34,375 bases of DNA, taken from positions 1 to 34,375 of IMG/VR virus record IMGVR_UViG_3300029448_000178, one strand, 5' to 3'. The position numbers and the translations under genes are program-made. Every line of letters begins with the position of its first letter. Within the stretch, counting starts at the first letter, position 1. The notes under the pieces are model-generated. The model worked only from the letters and a program-made list of their open reading frames with translations. It made no database searches and had not been told where the DNA came from. Below are positions 25,459 through 32,737 of the stretch, in pieces. The stretch comes from a virus.

Positions 25459-25671
25459 AATTTAGTTACTCCTATATTGTTAATTACTTATTTTCTGTGT
25501 AGTTGTCTTAGATAAGGCTACAGCTAACTTTATTAACTGAGGTCCTAAAAGGATTGTCTCTTATGGGTAAGAATAAACTATGAGTATTTGTAATGCAACA
25601 CTAAGGTTGCACTACATTGATAACATCTAAATATTTTCAGCTACCCTGTGTAGCATGAATTATTTAATAGT
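25459..25671 (-). promoter_or_regulatory. Structured 213-base leader upstream of the capsid gene
   Basis: No gene was found here. On the minus strand it holds an 11-bp hairpin with one G-U pair (25589-25616, loop CTTAGT), a smaller stem (GCTAC-acagg-GTAGC) just after the scaffold stop, and a ribosome site (TAGGAG) before ATG 25458. A weak promoter is possible: TTGCAT (25593-25598), 17 bp, TATTCT (25570-25575). It overlaps the hairpin, so only one reading may be right. Confidence 0.4.
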
Positions 25672-26502
25672 TTAACCTGGTTTATATTCGCCTGGGTATC
25701 TTTTTTCAAACATTTTTTCTGTTTCAGCCCTGAAACTAGGATCAGTTTTGTATTGAGGACTCGCTACTCTAGCCTTAAGCTCTTCGTCTGAGATCCCTAG
25801 ATCAGCATTTGCCTCAACAACAGGTATGTTTTTTTCGCCATAGTAATTAAATACTTTATTGAAAACCCTGACACCAAGGGCTGTATTGCCCATATATTTA
25901 AACTCTTCGTACTCTTCGTCTGATAGTACGCCTTTCGAGTGCAAATTAGCTCCCAGCCTTCCTGTGTTCTTAAGAAGTTCATCTGCTTTTGGTCCGAGTA
26001 TTTCCATTTGCTCTTGATTGTTTGACTCTATACGATCAAGTTCTACATCAGTAGTTGATAACACTTTTGAAACCAAATCTTTGACCATAGCTTGTGGGGC
26101 GTTATATTGTTTTGCAACATCCAAAAGGGTTCCCAAAACAGGATCATCTTTTTCTACTTTACCCTCTATGATGTTTTCTAGCTGATAATTGCCATCTTTT
26201 GGAGCTTTATGCTCCCCCATAGAAAACTGTTTGCTCATTTCCCCATAGCTCTTAACTAACTTTTCTATTTGCGGACCTTCTTCTTCATCCCAAAACTTTT
26301 CTGGGAAATACTCAGGTCTTTCAAATTCAACGTTCTCTGGATCTATATCATCCTCTTCTCGGTGCGACATAGGTTCTGGTTCTGCGGTCTGATCTTGATC
26401 GTCTAGTTTTACCGAATCTAATAAAAGACCTTCGCCTTGTTCTTCTGTTTCACGTGAAACGTTCTCTTGTTGGTTGTCGTTCTCTGTTGCTGCCTCTGCC
26501 AT
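25672..26502 (-). CDS. Capsid scaffolding protein, 276 aa
   Basis: The sequence is strongly acidic, helical and rich in Glu, Asp and Gln, with an Asp/Glu-dense N-terminal half (residues 1-80), as in T7 gp9 (307 aa). The C-terminus becomes basic (EKMFEKRYPGEYKPG), matching the capsid-binding tail of scaffolds. It lies between portal and capsid genes, the T7 order. It would assemble inside the procapsid and leave during packaging. Confidence 0.85.
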   Translation of the reverse strand: MAEAATENDNQQENVSRETEEQGEGLLLDSVKLDDQDQTAEPEPMSHREEDDIDPENVEFERPEYFPEKFWDEEEGPQIEKLVKSYGEMSKQFSMGEHKAPKDGNYQLENIIEGKVEKDDPVLGTLLDVAKQYNAPQAMVKDLVSKVLSTTDVELDRIESNNQEQMEILGPKADELLKNTGRLGANLHSKGVLSDEEYEEFKYMGNTALGVRVFNKVFNYYGEKNIPVVEANADLGISDEELKARVASPQYKTDPSFRAETEKMFEKRYPGEYKPG

Positions 26503-26511
26503 AGTTGCCTC

Positions 26512-26796
26512 CTATTGCTTGGTTGTAGCTCTATTTATTCTTTTCAAGATTTCTCTCACTAAGCTGTTTTGTCCTTCCCTTACATATCCATAACTTGGAT
26601 CTGATCCAGGAAACCATGATGGACTCTCAAGTGTTTTAACAATTAAGTAATCCAAAACCTTTTTACCCTCTGGAGTTGTAAAAACTTTAGCACATAAAAT
26701 GTCAAGCTCCAGATCTTGTTTTGAAACATTCGTATTACTTTCGTAAAAATTAAGACCATCCCAGCCATTTTCTGAATAATCTATATCATTGCTCAT
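26512..26796 (-). CDS. Bbp19-like phage protein, 94 aa
   Basis: The sequence has the pattern of the Bbp19-like family found next to portal and scaffold genes in podoviruses: DLELDILCAKVFTTPEGKKV then LDYLIVKTLESPS, and a C-terminal GQNSLVREILKRI. The N-terminal 20 residues are polar and variable. Function is not established; the steady location between portal and scaffold suggests head assembly. It overlaps the portal gene's end by eleven bases. Confidence 0.7.
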   Translation of the reverse strand: MSNDIDYSENGWDGLNFYESNTNVSKQDLELDILCAKVFTTPEGKKVLDYLIVKTLESPSWFPGSDPSYGYVREGQNSLVREILKRINRATTKQ

Positions 26797-28357
26797 TCGT
26801 CATCTCCTGTTCTGGCTGACCTTGAGGCTGACCTTCTGGCTGTTGCATTTGCTGCTGCATTTGAGCTGCCTGCATCATCTGTTGAGCCATAGCCTCTCTT
26901 TCTTGTGGCGTTGTCCTAAGCTCTGTAGGCACACCTAGTTTGTCAGCAATATAGTCAGCTGCTCTGTCGATATTGACCGCCATTTGTCCAGATGGACCTA
27001 GCTGCCCAGCTATCTGAATAAACTGCATAGCTGTTTGTACCTCTTCATTAGACGCTGCTACAGCTAATGGACTTGTTGGTTGTACGCTTACCTCTAATCC
27101 ATTTATCTTTAAAGGCAGAGAAATCAGACCTTTGTCGTCCATAACAGATAATGTCCTGGACACTATTGGTAGTACAGCCTCTGATATCAGTCTACCGAAA
27201 GCTGATCCTAGGTTTTGAGACAATTCTTTCATTCTTTCTACTATCTCTGTAGCTGATCTAGCAGACATATTGTCAGGCGGCAGACTCTCGTCTAATAATA
27301 TTTTCTTAATATTTATCCTGAGATCGTTGATAACTAACTGACTTAAATTTACGTCCCCAGATCTAGCCAAAGGGGTGAGTGATGGACCTTGGGGACCAGC
27401 GTTCCTAGCAACAGGAATGATAGCTCCTGGTGCAATTCTCACTGTGTTCGGGTTTAAAACGCCATCATCGCTTGCGGTGTATACGCCAGCAATGTTAATA
27501 CTTGCATTTTTTAATAATAATTCTACTGTCTTATTTAGACTCTTAATGTCAGGCATTGCTGTCAGTAGAGGACCTCTACCATAGATTTCGCCAGCTACTT
27601 TCATGTATCTGCTGACTATCCAGGGCATGGTTTTATAAGATCTTTCTACAATTTTTTCAGAAGTTTTTTTGTAAATAACGCAATATTTATATTGATCTGT
27701 AGCTGGATCTAGCATGGTTGCCTCAACAAATTCTGTAAAATCTTCTGGTTTTCTATCTATTTTTTGCTGTAGATCTTGTGGTATTTTTGCATCTTCAAAC
27801 TGCCTTGTAATTACTGAGTTCTTGAGTCTGAGCTTTCTATATACGTTGTCAATCTCCCCATAAGGTCCCTCGTCAAAAGATATCAAATACTGTGGCACAG
27901 CTATAAAATTGATTGGTTTATCGTCTGATTTGCCAGGAAGTATTAGCATACACGCTGTTCCTACGCACAGATCTAATAAAAATTCACCAATAGCAACGTC
28001 AAAATTAGTCTGTCTTAGAACAGAAAACATAGTTTCGTTCATCTTGTCTAACGCTAACTGAACCTCTAATTTTCTGTCTTCTGGGATTTCTCCTCCAGGA
28101 TTGAGTTTCACCCAGTTTTTATAAGGCGGAAACAATGCCGATTGAATCCTGTTTGCAAACCTCATAGTAGAGTGAATAGCTGTAGAATCGAAAACCTTTG
28201 ATGTTTTTCTTTGCCCAGGTACATTGCCCTCATAGTATCCATCGTATAGATTTCTTTGAGGTAAGGCGTACTCGTAGCACTCCTCGTACATATCTCTCCA
28301 AAGACTTTTTCTTGATTCAGCCTTTTTATAAAGATGCAATATTTGTCTTGCGTCCAC
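26786..28357 (-). CDS. Portal (head-tail connector) protein, 523 aa
   Basis: The protein matches T7 gp8-type connectors (536 aa): SLWRDMYEECYEYALPQRN, then TSKVFDSTAIHSTMRFANRI and LFPPYKNWVKLNPG near the start. A helical crown region and a Gln/Met/Pro-rich C-terminal tail (about 485-523) follow. Twelve subunits form the ring through which DNA is packaged. Translation starts at GTG 28357, which overlaps the stop of a tiny upstream gene (TAGTG). Confidence 0.93.
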   Translation of the reverse strand: MDARQILHLYKKAESRKSLWRDMYEECYEYALPQRNLYDGYYEGNVPGQRKTSKVFDSTAIHSTMRFANRIQSALFPPYKNWVKLNPGGEIPEDRKLEVQLALDKMNETMFSVLRQTNFDVAIGEFLLDLCVGTACMLILPGKSDDKPINFIAVPQYLISFDEGPYGEIDNVYRKLRLKNSVITRQFEDAKIPQDLQQKIDRKPEDFTEFVEATMLDPATDQYKYCVIYKKTSEKIVERSYKTMPWIVSRYMKVAGEIYGRGPLLTAMPDIKSLNKTVELLLKNASINIAGVYTASDDGVLNPNTVRIAPGAIIPVARNAGPQGPSLTPLARSGDVNLSQLVINDLRINIKKILLDESLPPDNMSARSATEIVERMKELSQNLGSAFGRLISEAVLPIVSRTLSVMDDKGLISLPLKINGLEVSVQPTSPLAVAASNEEVQTAMQFIQIAGQLGPSGQMAVNIDRAADYIADKLGVPTELRTTPQEREAMAQQMMQAAQMQQQMQQPEGQPQGQPEQEMTNEQ

Positions 28358-28416
28358 TAAGAACCTTTTTTGCCTCTTTTCTTAGGTTTCTTAGCTGGAT
28401 TTCTAGGGTACCCCAT
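28357..28416 (-). CDS. Tiny basic peptide upstream of portal, 19 aa
   Basis: ATG 28416 overlaps the stop of the preceding gene (TAATG) and TAG 28357-28359 overlaps the portal GTG. The product MGYPRNPAKKPKKRGKKGS is nearly all basic and proline-rich. Both overlaps are of the coupling type used throughout this genome, which supports it as a real coding link rather than a spacer. The peptide may serve only to pass ribosomes to the portal start, or bind nucleic acid; neither is shown. Confidence 0.5.
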   Translation of the reverse strand: MGYPRNPAKKPKKRGKKGS

Positions 28417-28655
28417 TATGTTCTAGGGTTCCTGCCATACCCAAGGGTGTTGGTGGTTTCAAATTCCACTCCAGTTGCCCCTCTTTCTCCCAGCAACATT
28501 CTTTGTCCGCCTGTAGTTCTTGCTCTGCTTTTACGAGCTATTTCTAGTTTTTTCCTAGATTCTTGTGCATCAGCTGCTTGTTCCGCCCTACTAACAGTAT
28601 CTTCTGTTTTTTTTGGTGGTGGTGGAGCTGAAGGTCTACTAAATATTCCGCCCAT
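28416..28655 (-). CDS. Hypothetical basic protein near portal, 79 aa
   Basis: A ribosome site (AGGAGATATC) precedes ATG 28655. The product has a Pro-rich start (SRPSAPPPPKKTED), a charged helix (about residues 20-45) and an Arg/Gly-rich end (GGQRMLLGERGATGVEFETT). Small proteins of this type occur beside portal genes in T7-like phages and may be minor head components. No defined family was recognised. Confidence 0.6.
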   Translation of the reverse strand: MGGIFSRPSAPPPPKKTEDTVSRAEQAADAQESRKKLEIARKSRARTTGGQRMLLGERGATGVEFETTNTLGYGRNPRT

Positions 28656-29166
28656 TTTTGATATCTCCTAGCACTCTGCTAAACATTATGTAATCGTTTT
28701 GAGTAGGACCAAACTTACGCATTGTCCCCTCTTCTACAAACTCCATTGTTCTGATCCATTTGTCAGCAATTTCGTTTGTTACGTCAATGGTAACTTGTAT
28801 TCTATGTAATTGAAACAAAGAAAAAGCATTATCAAAAAACAGTTTGGTAGCCTTATGGAAAGGTAATGCGAATGAAATTGATGATCTAAGCTCTAAACTA
28901 GGAATCAACCATGCCTCAGCTGTCCCAGGAAACATTTTTACAAGACCAAAACACACTATAGGTTTGTTGTCTATAAAGGCTGTAAAAGATGAATTTTTTA
29001 TAGAGTTCTCATAAAGATAATCCTCGTAGTTGGGAATCTGATTGAAATAGTCTTTTTCGTGTTTCGGCAAACTTATGGTCCACAAGTCTTTCCTTTGGTA
29101 AAAGTCTACCTTTTTGTTTGTGTCAGACAGCTGCATCTCATCGTTAAGTACCTTGAGCATATCCAT
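28639..29166 (-). CDS. GNAT-fold protein, gp13-like, 175 aa
   Basis: The sequence fits the acetyltransferase-like family that includes T7 gp13 and related podovirus proteins (DUF2833-type): FTAFIDNKPIVCFGLVKMFP as the central strands, then AEAWLIPSLELRS, a long helix and FQLHRIQVTIDVTNEIADKW near residue 135. In T7 the homologue is needed for virion assembly but its chemistry is unclear. Here it is placed between large terminase and portal rather than after the nozzle gene as in T7. Confidence 0.72.
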   Translation of the reverse strand: MDMLKVLNDEMQLSDTNKKVDFYQRKDLWTISLPKHEKDYFNQIPNYEDYLYENSIKNSSFTAFIDNKPIVCFGLVKMFPGTAEAWLIPSLELRSSISFALPFHKATKLFFDNAFSLFQLHRIQVTIDVTNEIADKWIRTMEFVEEGTMRKFGPTQNDYIMFSRVLGDIKNGRNI

Positions 29167-30680
29167 TAGAAGATCTCGAAATCAGTTTTTGCCACAGCGT
29201 CTTTTACGAAATATGGGTTTACTCCGCCCCTAATTAGCCTGGTATGCTCCCCTCCACCTAACAAACAATAACCTAAAGCATCCCCAACGTGGGAATGTTG
29301 ATTTTTGTTTGGAGCATCTCTGTACCTTTCTTGCCCAGATATTTGTACCCTTTTAAAATGGTACCCACCTGCCAGACTTTTTCGCACCTTAGTGCATTTT
29401 GTATCTACCAAAAATCCTGGTTTATGGCTAATTAGCCTGGTCATAGGACCTGCTACAGCCTCACGTCTTGATTTGAAGTCGTTGGTAGCAGTAGGTCTAG
29501 CAACAATTCCTAGAGTCTTTAGGTGATCAAAAGCTGTGGTTTCATAGATCTGGTCTCTAGCTACACCAGCTGGATCGCCCCATACTTGAAAATCAAACTT
29601 AGGAAACCGCATCTCCATCTCGCCTTTCAGTAAATGACCGAATCTTTCTAGCCCCATCTCGAATGTAACCAGCTCATGCAAAACGTGCCAAGCACCGCTT
29701 GTCTGTCTTTGTGCAAACACAGCAGCTGGCGTAAGCCCAAAATCCAGCCCTATAATGATTGGTAGTCCTTTTTCAGGTTCTAGCCCTTCTGCTGACATCG
29801 TTGTATCTTCGTATTCGTGCCAAACAGGTTTTCCTTCCTGGACGAAAGTATATTTGCCTTGGGCATAACACTTGATCCAGTCTCTGGTTTTACCAGCTAA
29901 GATCTGAGAGTAATAGCCAGATGGCAGATTATCTATATTCTCAGCTTTTCTGTTCTCTTTCCACCAATGCCCTGCTGAAAAGATATAACCATTAGCCTCT
30001 GGCATATCAGGTAGTTCTTCTTTTTCTGCTTGTAGTACACCTGATGGTTGTTCAAAAAATTTCCAACCAAACTTGCCTTTGGGCAGAGTTTCTTTTTTAG
30101 ATGTAACATACCACCAATGATCATCTTCCATGGGGTTTGTGTCCATCCATACGCCACGCCAGGTAGGACCGCCATCAGCCTTGCTAGGATATCTTCCAAC
30201 CCTGTGTGTCAGCCCATCAATGACTTGTTTTGGCAGCTCCCTTGCCTCGTTTACCCAAGCACCAGTAAGCTCTAATGACAGCAGCTTTCTTACGTCTTTG
30301 GGTTGATCAAGAGCTAAGAATATAACCTCGCAGTCAATTCCTGCTGCACCCTCTCTTGAGGGTAACCTAATGTGGTGTGAAATCGGAGGAGACCATCGCA
30401 TAGGTCCCCAAGTGTTTTCTGGGAATATCTCTTGCCAAGTCTTGATCGTTGTTGTTCTTAGCTCTGGGTATGAGTTTCTAACGATAACAAAACGTGAATA
30501 TTTGATCCCATCTTTGGGTGATGGTTTTTGCTTGACTGCTCGCATAAAGATCTCAGCAGCACAAGCGTATGACTTGCCTGATCCTACAGGACCTACAACG
30601 CCTCTTACAAACGAGTTGTCCTGGAGAAACTTATAGATCGTAGGCGATTTTTTAAAATTAAATTTAAGATCATGACTCAT
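29166..30680 (-). CDS. terL: Terminase large subunit (T7 gp19-like), 504 aa
   Basis: This is the packaging motor ATPase and nuclease. Walker A is GPVGSGKS (residues 30-37), the Walker B region is TGAWVNEARE with Glu145, and NPMEDDHWWY (about 182-191) follows as the coupling region. The nuclease domain shows IIIGLDFG (Asp313), VWGDPAG (Asp369) and HVGDALGY (Asp467). ATG 30680 is preferred: GAGG lies nine bases before it and MSHDLKFNFKKSPTI is where homologues begin. A longer in-frame reading from TTG 30725 would only extend into the small terminase gene. Confidence 0.94.
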   Translation of the reverse strand: MSHDLKFNFKKSPTIYKFLQDNSFVRGVVGPVGSGKSYACAAEIFMRAVKQKPSPKDGIKYSRFVIVRNSYPELRTTTIKTWQEIFPENTWGPMRWSPPISHHIRLPSREGAAGIDCEVIFLALDQPKDVRKLLSLELTGAWVNEARELPKQVIDGLTHRVGRYPSKADGGPTWRGVWMDTNPMEDDHWWYVTSKKETLPKGKFGWKFFEQPSGVLQAEKEELPDMPEANGYIFSAGHWWKENRKAENIDNLPSGYYSQILAGKTRDWIKCYAQGKYTFVQEGKPVWHEYEDTTMSAEGLEPEKGLPIIIGLDFGLTPAAVFAQRQTSGAWHVLHELVTFEMGLERFGHLLKGEMEMRFPKFDFQVWGDPAGVARDQIYETTAFDHLKTLGIVARPTATNDFKSRREAVAGPMTRLISHKPGFLVDTKCTKVRKSLAGGYHFKRVQISGQERYRDAPNKNQHSHVGDALGYCLLGGGEHTRLIRGGVNPYFVKDAVAKTDFEIF

Positions 30681-31095
30681 CTTCTTTGACCTCAATGACA
30701 TCTGGTCCTTGGATCTGGATGCCAATGACAGAAGGTTTGTCGCTTTCTGATTCTGGCTGATCGAGTAATCCAGCAGCTTTGGCTACAGTCTGTAGGGACC
30801 TGATCTTGTCGTGCATCTCAATCTCAAGATTCTCGCCATCTTTGCCAGACACTTTGATTTTTTTTATAGATCTCAATGCCGCCTCTGGAATATTTGCTGG
30901 ATCTTTGAGGAACACTTTGCCGCCCTGCCAGTCCAGGACATCAGTGATATTGCTGGTAGAAATATTAACCAGCTCCTGGGCTACAGCGTCTTTGTTGTGA
31001 TCTATAATTTCGGATCGTTTGATCCTTTTTTGGATCATCTTCACGCCACCATATTTGACTACAGGGTTTGATTTATCTGTCTTCTGTCTTCCCAT
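30670..31095 (-). CDS. Terminase small subunit-like protein lacking its HTH, 141 aa
   Basis: Residues about 35-120 match the C-terminal part of small terminases: VAQELVNISTSNITDVLDWQ, IPEAALRSIKKIKVSG and MHDKIRSLQTVAKAAGLLD, the 'yDKl.AL..lgk..Gl' ending. The usual N-terminal helix-turn-helix is absent; the first 30 residues are only a basic, flexible stretch. A 63-aa HTH-like protein overlaps just upstream, so the DNA-binding half may be a separate chain. GAGGATATAG gives a good ribosome site for ATG 31095. It overlaps the large terminase. Confidence 0.75.
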   Translation of the reverse strand: MGRQKTDKSNPVVKYGGVKMIQKRIKRSEIIDHNKDAVAQELVNISTSNITDVLDWQGGKVFLKDPANIPEAALRSIKKIKVSGKDGENLEIEMHDKIRSLQTVAKAAGLLDQPESESDKPSVIGIQIQGPDVIEVKEDES

Positions 31096-31264
31096 CTATA
31101 TCCTCAAATATTCTTTCAAAAATGTCTGATCTTATTTCATCAATCTTTTTTTTACCTGACAACATAGCACGTAATTTGTTTTGAGGTACACCGCACAACC
31201 TATGAAGTTCCTCAACGCTGACTCTGTGTTTCAAACAAAGCTGCTGCAAAATCGAAAAGTGCAT
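31073..31264 (-). CDS. Small HTH-like protein upstream of terminase, 63 aa
   Basis: Residues about 5-45 read as a helix-turn-helix: LQQLCLKHRVSVEELHRLCG, then VPQNKLRAMLSGKKKIDEI, similar to small XRE-like or terminase DNA-binding domains. It begins on the upstream stop (TAATG) and overlaps the small-terminase start by 23 bases. It may supply the DNA-recognition domain that the next protein lacks, or be an independent regulator. Both readings are inference from sequence pattern and position. Confidence 0.62.
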   Translation of the reverse strand: MHFSILQQLCLKHRVSVEELHRLCGVPQNKLRAMLSGKKKIDEIRSDIFERIFEDIDGKTEDR

Positions 31265-31485
31265 TAGAAGTTATCTTTTTGGTAGGGTTCCTTAACCTTG
31301 ATACTTAGATACTCACCTTTGTCTCCTTGGTTTCTAAAACAATCAAGATCATACTCTCCAGGCTCTAGTGTAACAGGCTCTGTTATCTTAAATTTCTTAA
31401 AAGAATAAGGGGGTGCGTTTTCGTTGGTGGTGTCATTTTTATACGCTATCAGGCTCAAATAAACTTTCTCTCTTTCTTTTGGCAT
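31264..31485 (-). CDS. Hypothetical protein, 73 aa
   Basis: ATG 31485 follows GAGAGG at a good distance. The protein is strand-rich (KVYLSLIAYKND, ITEPVTLEPGEYDLDCF, EYLSIKVKEPY) with charged ends. It looks like a small beta-barrel or sandwich, possibly binding nucleic acid, but no family was recognised. It is the first gene after the hairpin region at 31501-31598 and leads into the terminase genes. Confidence 0.6.
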   Translation of the reverse strand: MPKEREKVYLSLIAYKNDTTNENAPPYSFKKFKITEPVTLEPGEYDLDCFRNQGDKGEYLSIKVKEPYQKDNF

Positions 31486-31500
31486 AAAAACCTCTCTAAA

Positions 31501-31542
31501 CTAGCGGCTGGATTGAATTGTGGGAAACAAGGCAACCGCTAG
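31501..31542 (-). promoter_or_regulatory. Hairpin ahead of the terminase block, GTGGGA in loop
   Basis: Arms CTAGCGGCTG (31501-31510) and CAACCGCTAG (31533-31542) pair over 9 of 10 bases; on the minus-strand RNA the remaining pair is a G-U wobble, so the fold favours minus transcription. The loop carries GTGGGA on the plus strand, without a -10 box at the usual spacing. A weak minus-strand promoter (TTCATT, 17 bp, TATATA, 31549-31577) would start RNA close to the hairpin. Confidence 0.4.
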
Positions 31543-31573
31543 TCATGTTATATACAAAAAAGGAAAATATGAA

Positions 31574-31598
31574 TGAATCAAAAACCTTTTGGTTGATT
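31574..31598 (-). terminator. Hairpin directly after the 90-aa gene, possible terminator
   Basis: On the minus strand, GAATCAACC, a short loop and GGTTTTTGATTC form an imperfect stem that begins immediately after the TAG at 31599-31601. It is followed about ten bases later by a T-rich run (TTTTCCTTTTTT). This could end or weaken transcription before the terminase block. Confidence 0.45.
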
Positions 31599-31871
31599 CT
31601 ACGACTTTTTGTTACGTTTTGCAAAATTTCTTGCCGATGCTACTGATCTGAATCCCCATCTTCTGAGGGCTAAAGCCTTACGTGTTGGTCTACCTTTGGA
31701 GTCTTTCATGCCTCCACGCATCCCAGCAAACCTAGCAGCAAACGATACACGTCTTGGATTCTTGCCTGATTTGACTGGTGCTTTGAGATTCGATCCTTCC
31801 TTGCGTTTAAAAAAAGCACGCCCTGCTGCGTTCAATCCGCCTTTAGGGTTTTGGTATTTCTTGGCTACCAT
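31599..31871 (-). CDS. Small basic protein, DUF6321-like, 90 aa
   Basis: The start KKYQNPKGGLNAAGRAFFKR and the later GGMKDSKGRPTRKALALRRW fit the DUF6321-like family of small basic phage proteins. Over a quarter of the residues are Lys or Arg. It is coupled to the upstream gene by TAATG. The family has no proven function; strong basicity suggests nucleic-acid binding or a packaged head protein. Confidence 0.72.
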   Translation of the reverse strand: MVAKKYQNPKGGLNAAGRAFFKRKEGSNLKAPVKSGKNPRRVSFAARFAGMRGGMKDSKGRPTRKALALRRWGFRSVASARNFAKRNKKS

Positions 31872-32125
31872 TACGCAAATGTACTCACGTTAGTTGGTTT
31901 CCCGCCTACTCCTTGTCTGACTTTTCTTTTTCTAGCCACAGCTGATTTGATCTGGGACTTGGTCATGCTTGCCGCCTTACTAGCTGGGACACACTTTGGA
32001 TAGCCTCTCTTAGATCCTTTCGCAGATGATCTACCGCATTTTTGAAACTTTCCATTTTTTTTCTTAGCCCCAATATCCACCCAGTTTTCTCTGAACCAGT
32101 TGGTCAGACCACCAGGTTTAGCCAC
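31871..32125 (-). CDS. Small basic protein, DUF5872-like, 84 aa
   Basis: The sequence follows the DUF5872 pattern: a Gly-Gly-Leu start with WFRENWVDIG, then a Cys-Gly motif (KCGRSSAKG), YPKCVPASKAASMTKSQIKS and an Arg/Lys-rich end. It starts at GTG 32125, inside the end of the 51-aa gene. The paired cysteines could bind a metal. Function of the family is unknown; members are common in virus genomes. Confidence 0.75.
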   Translation of the reverse strand: MAKPGGLTNWFRENWVDIGAKKKNGKFQKCGRSSAKGSKRGYPKCVPASKAASMTKSQIKSAVARKRKVRQGVGGKPTNVSTFA

Positions 32126-32273
32126 GTCTGTAGCCTCCCCCTTTCTTTTTGTAGGTCCTAACTAGCCAAGCGTTAGCGTATGCTGAGGGATAGACATCAA
32201 ACTTCTGTTTAGCTTGAGACTTAACTGAGGCATACAGCCCAGGATTAGTTGGAATATTTCTTGTTTTTGCCAT
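32118..32273 (-). CDS. Small basic protein with YPSAYANAW motif, 51 aa
   Basis: ATG 32273 to TAA 32118 gives a short, strongly conserved-looking protein. KSQAKQKFDVYPSAYANAWL followed by VRTYKKKGGGY is a pattern seen repeatedly in small phage and large-virus proteins. It overlaps the start of the DUF5872-like gene by eight bases and the previous gene by 29. No function is known. The gene is easy to miss because it is so short. Confidence 0.72.
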   Translation of the reverse strand: MAKTRNIPTNPGLYASVKSQAKQKFDVYPSAYANAWLVRTYKKKGGGYRRG

Positions 32274-32370
32274 TTTTCTTCTTGATCACGCCTTTAGCGA
32301 TCAATACGTCTTTCATTGTTACCTTCCCATCTTTGCTTAGATCAGGAAAATTCTTCTTCTTCATCTTCAT
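32245..32370 (-). CDS. Small protein with calcium-loop-like motif, 41 aa
   Basis: A strong ribosome site (AAGGAGGT) precedes ATG 32370, which overlaps the upstream TGA. DLSKDGKVTMKDVLIAKGVI (residues 10-29) resembles the DxxxDGxVT loop of dockerins and EF-hand-like peptides and is common in tiny phage proteins. The ends are Lys-rich. Metal binding is a guess from the motif. Confidence 0.66.
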   Translation of the reverse strand: MKMKKKNFPDLSKDGKVTMKDVLIAKGVIKKKNGKNKKYSN

Positions 32371-32516
32371 TTGCCTACCTCCTTCATTGCTAGTTTGTGT
32401 GCTTGACCAAAAGTCTTGCCCTTTTTCATTACTTTACGCATCAATGCCATATGTTTAGGGCTATGATGGACAGCATGTTTCATTAACTGATCTTGCTGTT
32501 TCTTTTTTATTTCCAT
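32367..32516 (-). CDS. Small His/Lys-rich phage protein, 49 aa
   Basis: ATG 32516 is chosen as the first ATG of the frame; a TTG 14 codons upstream is possible but has no obvious ribosome site. PKHMALMRKVMKKGKTFGQA followed by HKLAMKEVGK is a pattern common in small phage proteins of unknown role. Histidine and lysine content is very high. It overlaps the next gene by four bases (ATGA). Confidence 0.62.
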   Translation of the reverse strand: MEIKKKQQDQLMKHAVHHSPKHMALMRKVMKKGKTFGQAHKLAMKEVGK

Positions 32517-32567
32517 GGATTTATTATTATCTACCCAGCTGTGTTTGTAAACAACCAATACGAGGCT

Positions 32568-32605
32568 CTCAGATGCCTTAAAACGCCCTTTTAAGTAATT
32601 CTGAG
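32568..32605. other. Two-tier hairpin in non-coding gap
   Basis: An outer stem CTCAGA/TCTGAG (32568-32573 and 32600-32605) encloses an inner stem CTTAAAA/TTTTAAG (32577-32583 and 32589-32595) with loop CGCCC. No U-run follows on either strand, so a simple terminator is unlikely. It lies in the only sizeable gap of the replication side of the genome. Confidence 0.5.
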
Positions 32606-32737
32606 CAGCAATGTAGCAAACTTTCTAAAAAATAGGGAAAAAATTGTGTGAGAGACCTCTACGTACCCCTTCCCCCACCCCCTCATAGGGTATCTTTTTT
32701 GTGCAGGTGCCTGTGGATTTGTGCAGGTTTACAAGAT
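32606..32737. other. Candidate origin region: G/C tract and paired repeats
   Basis: No gene is seen between 32559 and 32737. In addition to the hairpin, it holds a C-tract (32666-32682) that reads GGGGGTGGGGGAAGGGG on the minus strand. There are also two perfect 11-bp direct repeats, TTTGTGCAGGT, at 32698-32708 and 32718-32728, spaced 20 bp apart (two helical turns). The repeats lie just past the stop of the initiator-like gene. Iteron-like repeats beside an initiator gene suggest an origin, but this is unproven. Confidence 0.4.

Noticed and set aside
25459-25671. tRNA or other structured RNA gene in the capsid leader
   Set aside because: Hairpins are present but no cloverleaf, anticodon arm or CCA end could be drawn.
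30681-30725. TTG start for the large terminase
   Set aside because: The extra 15 residues only overlap the small terminase gene and do not match how homologues begin.
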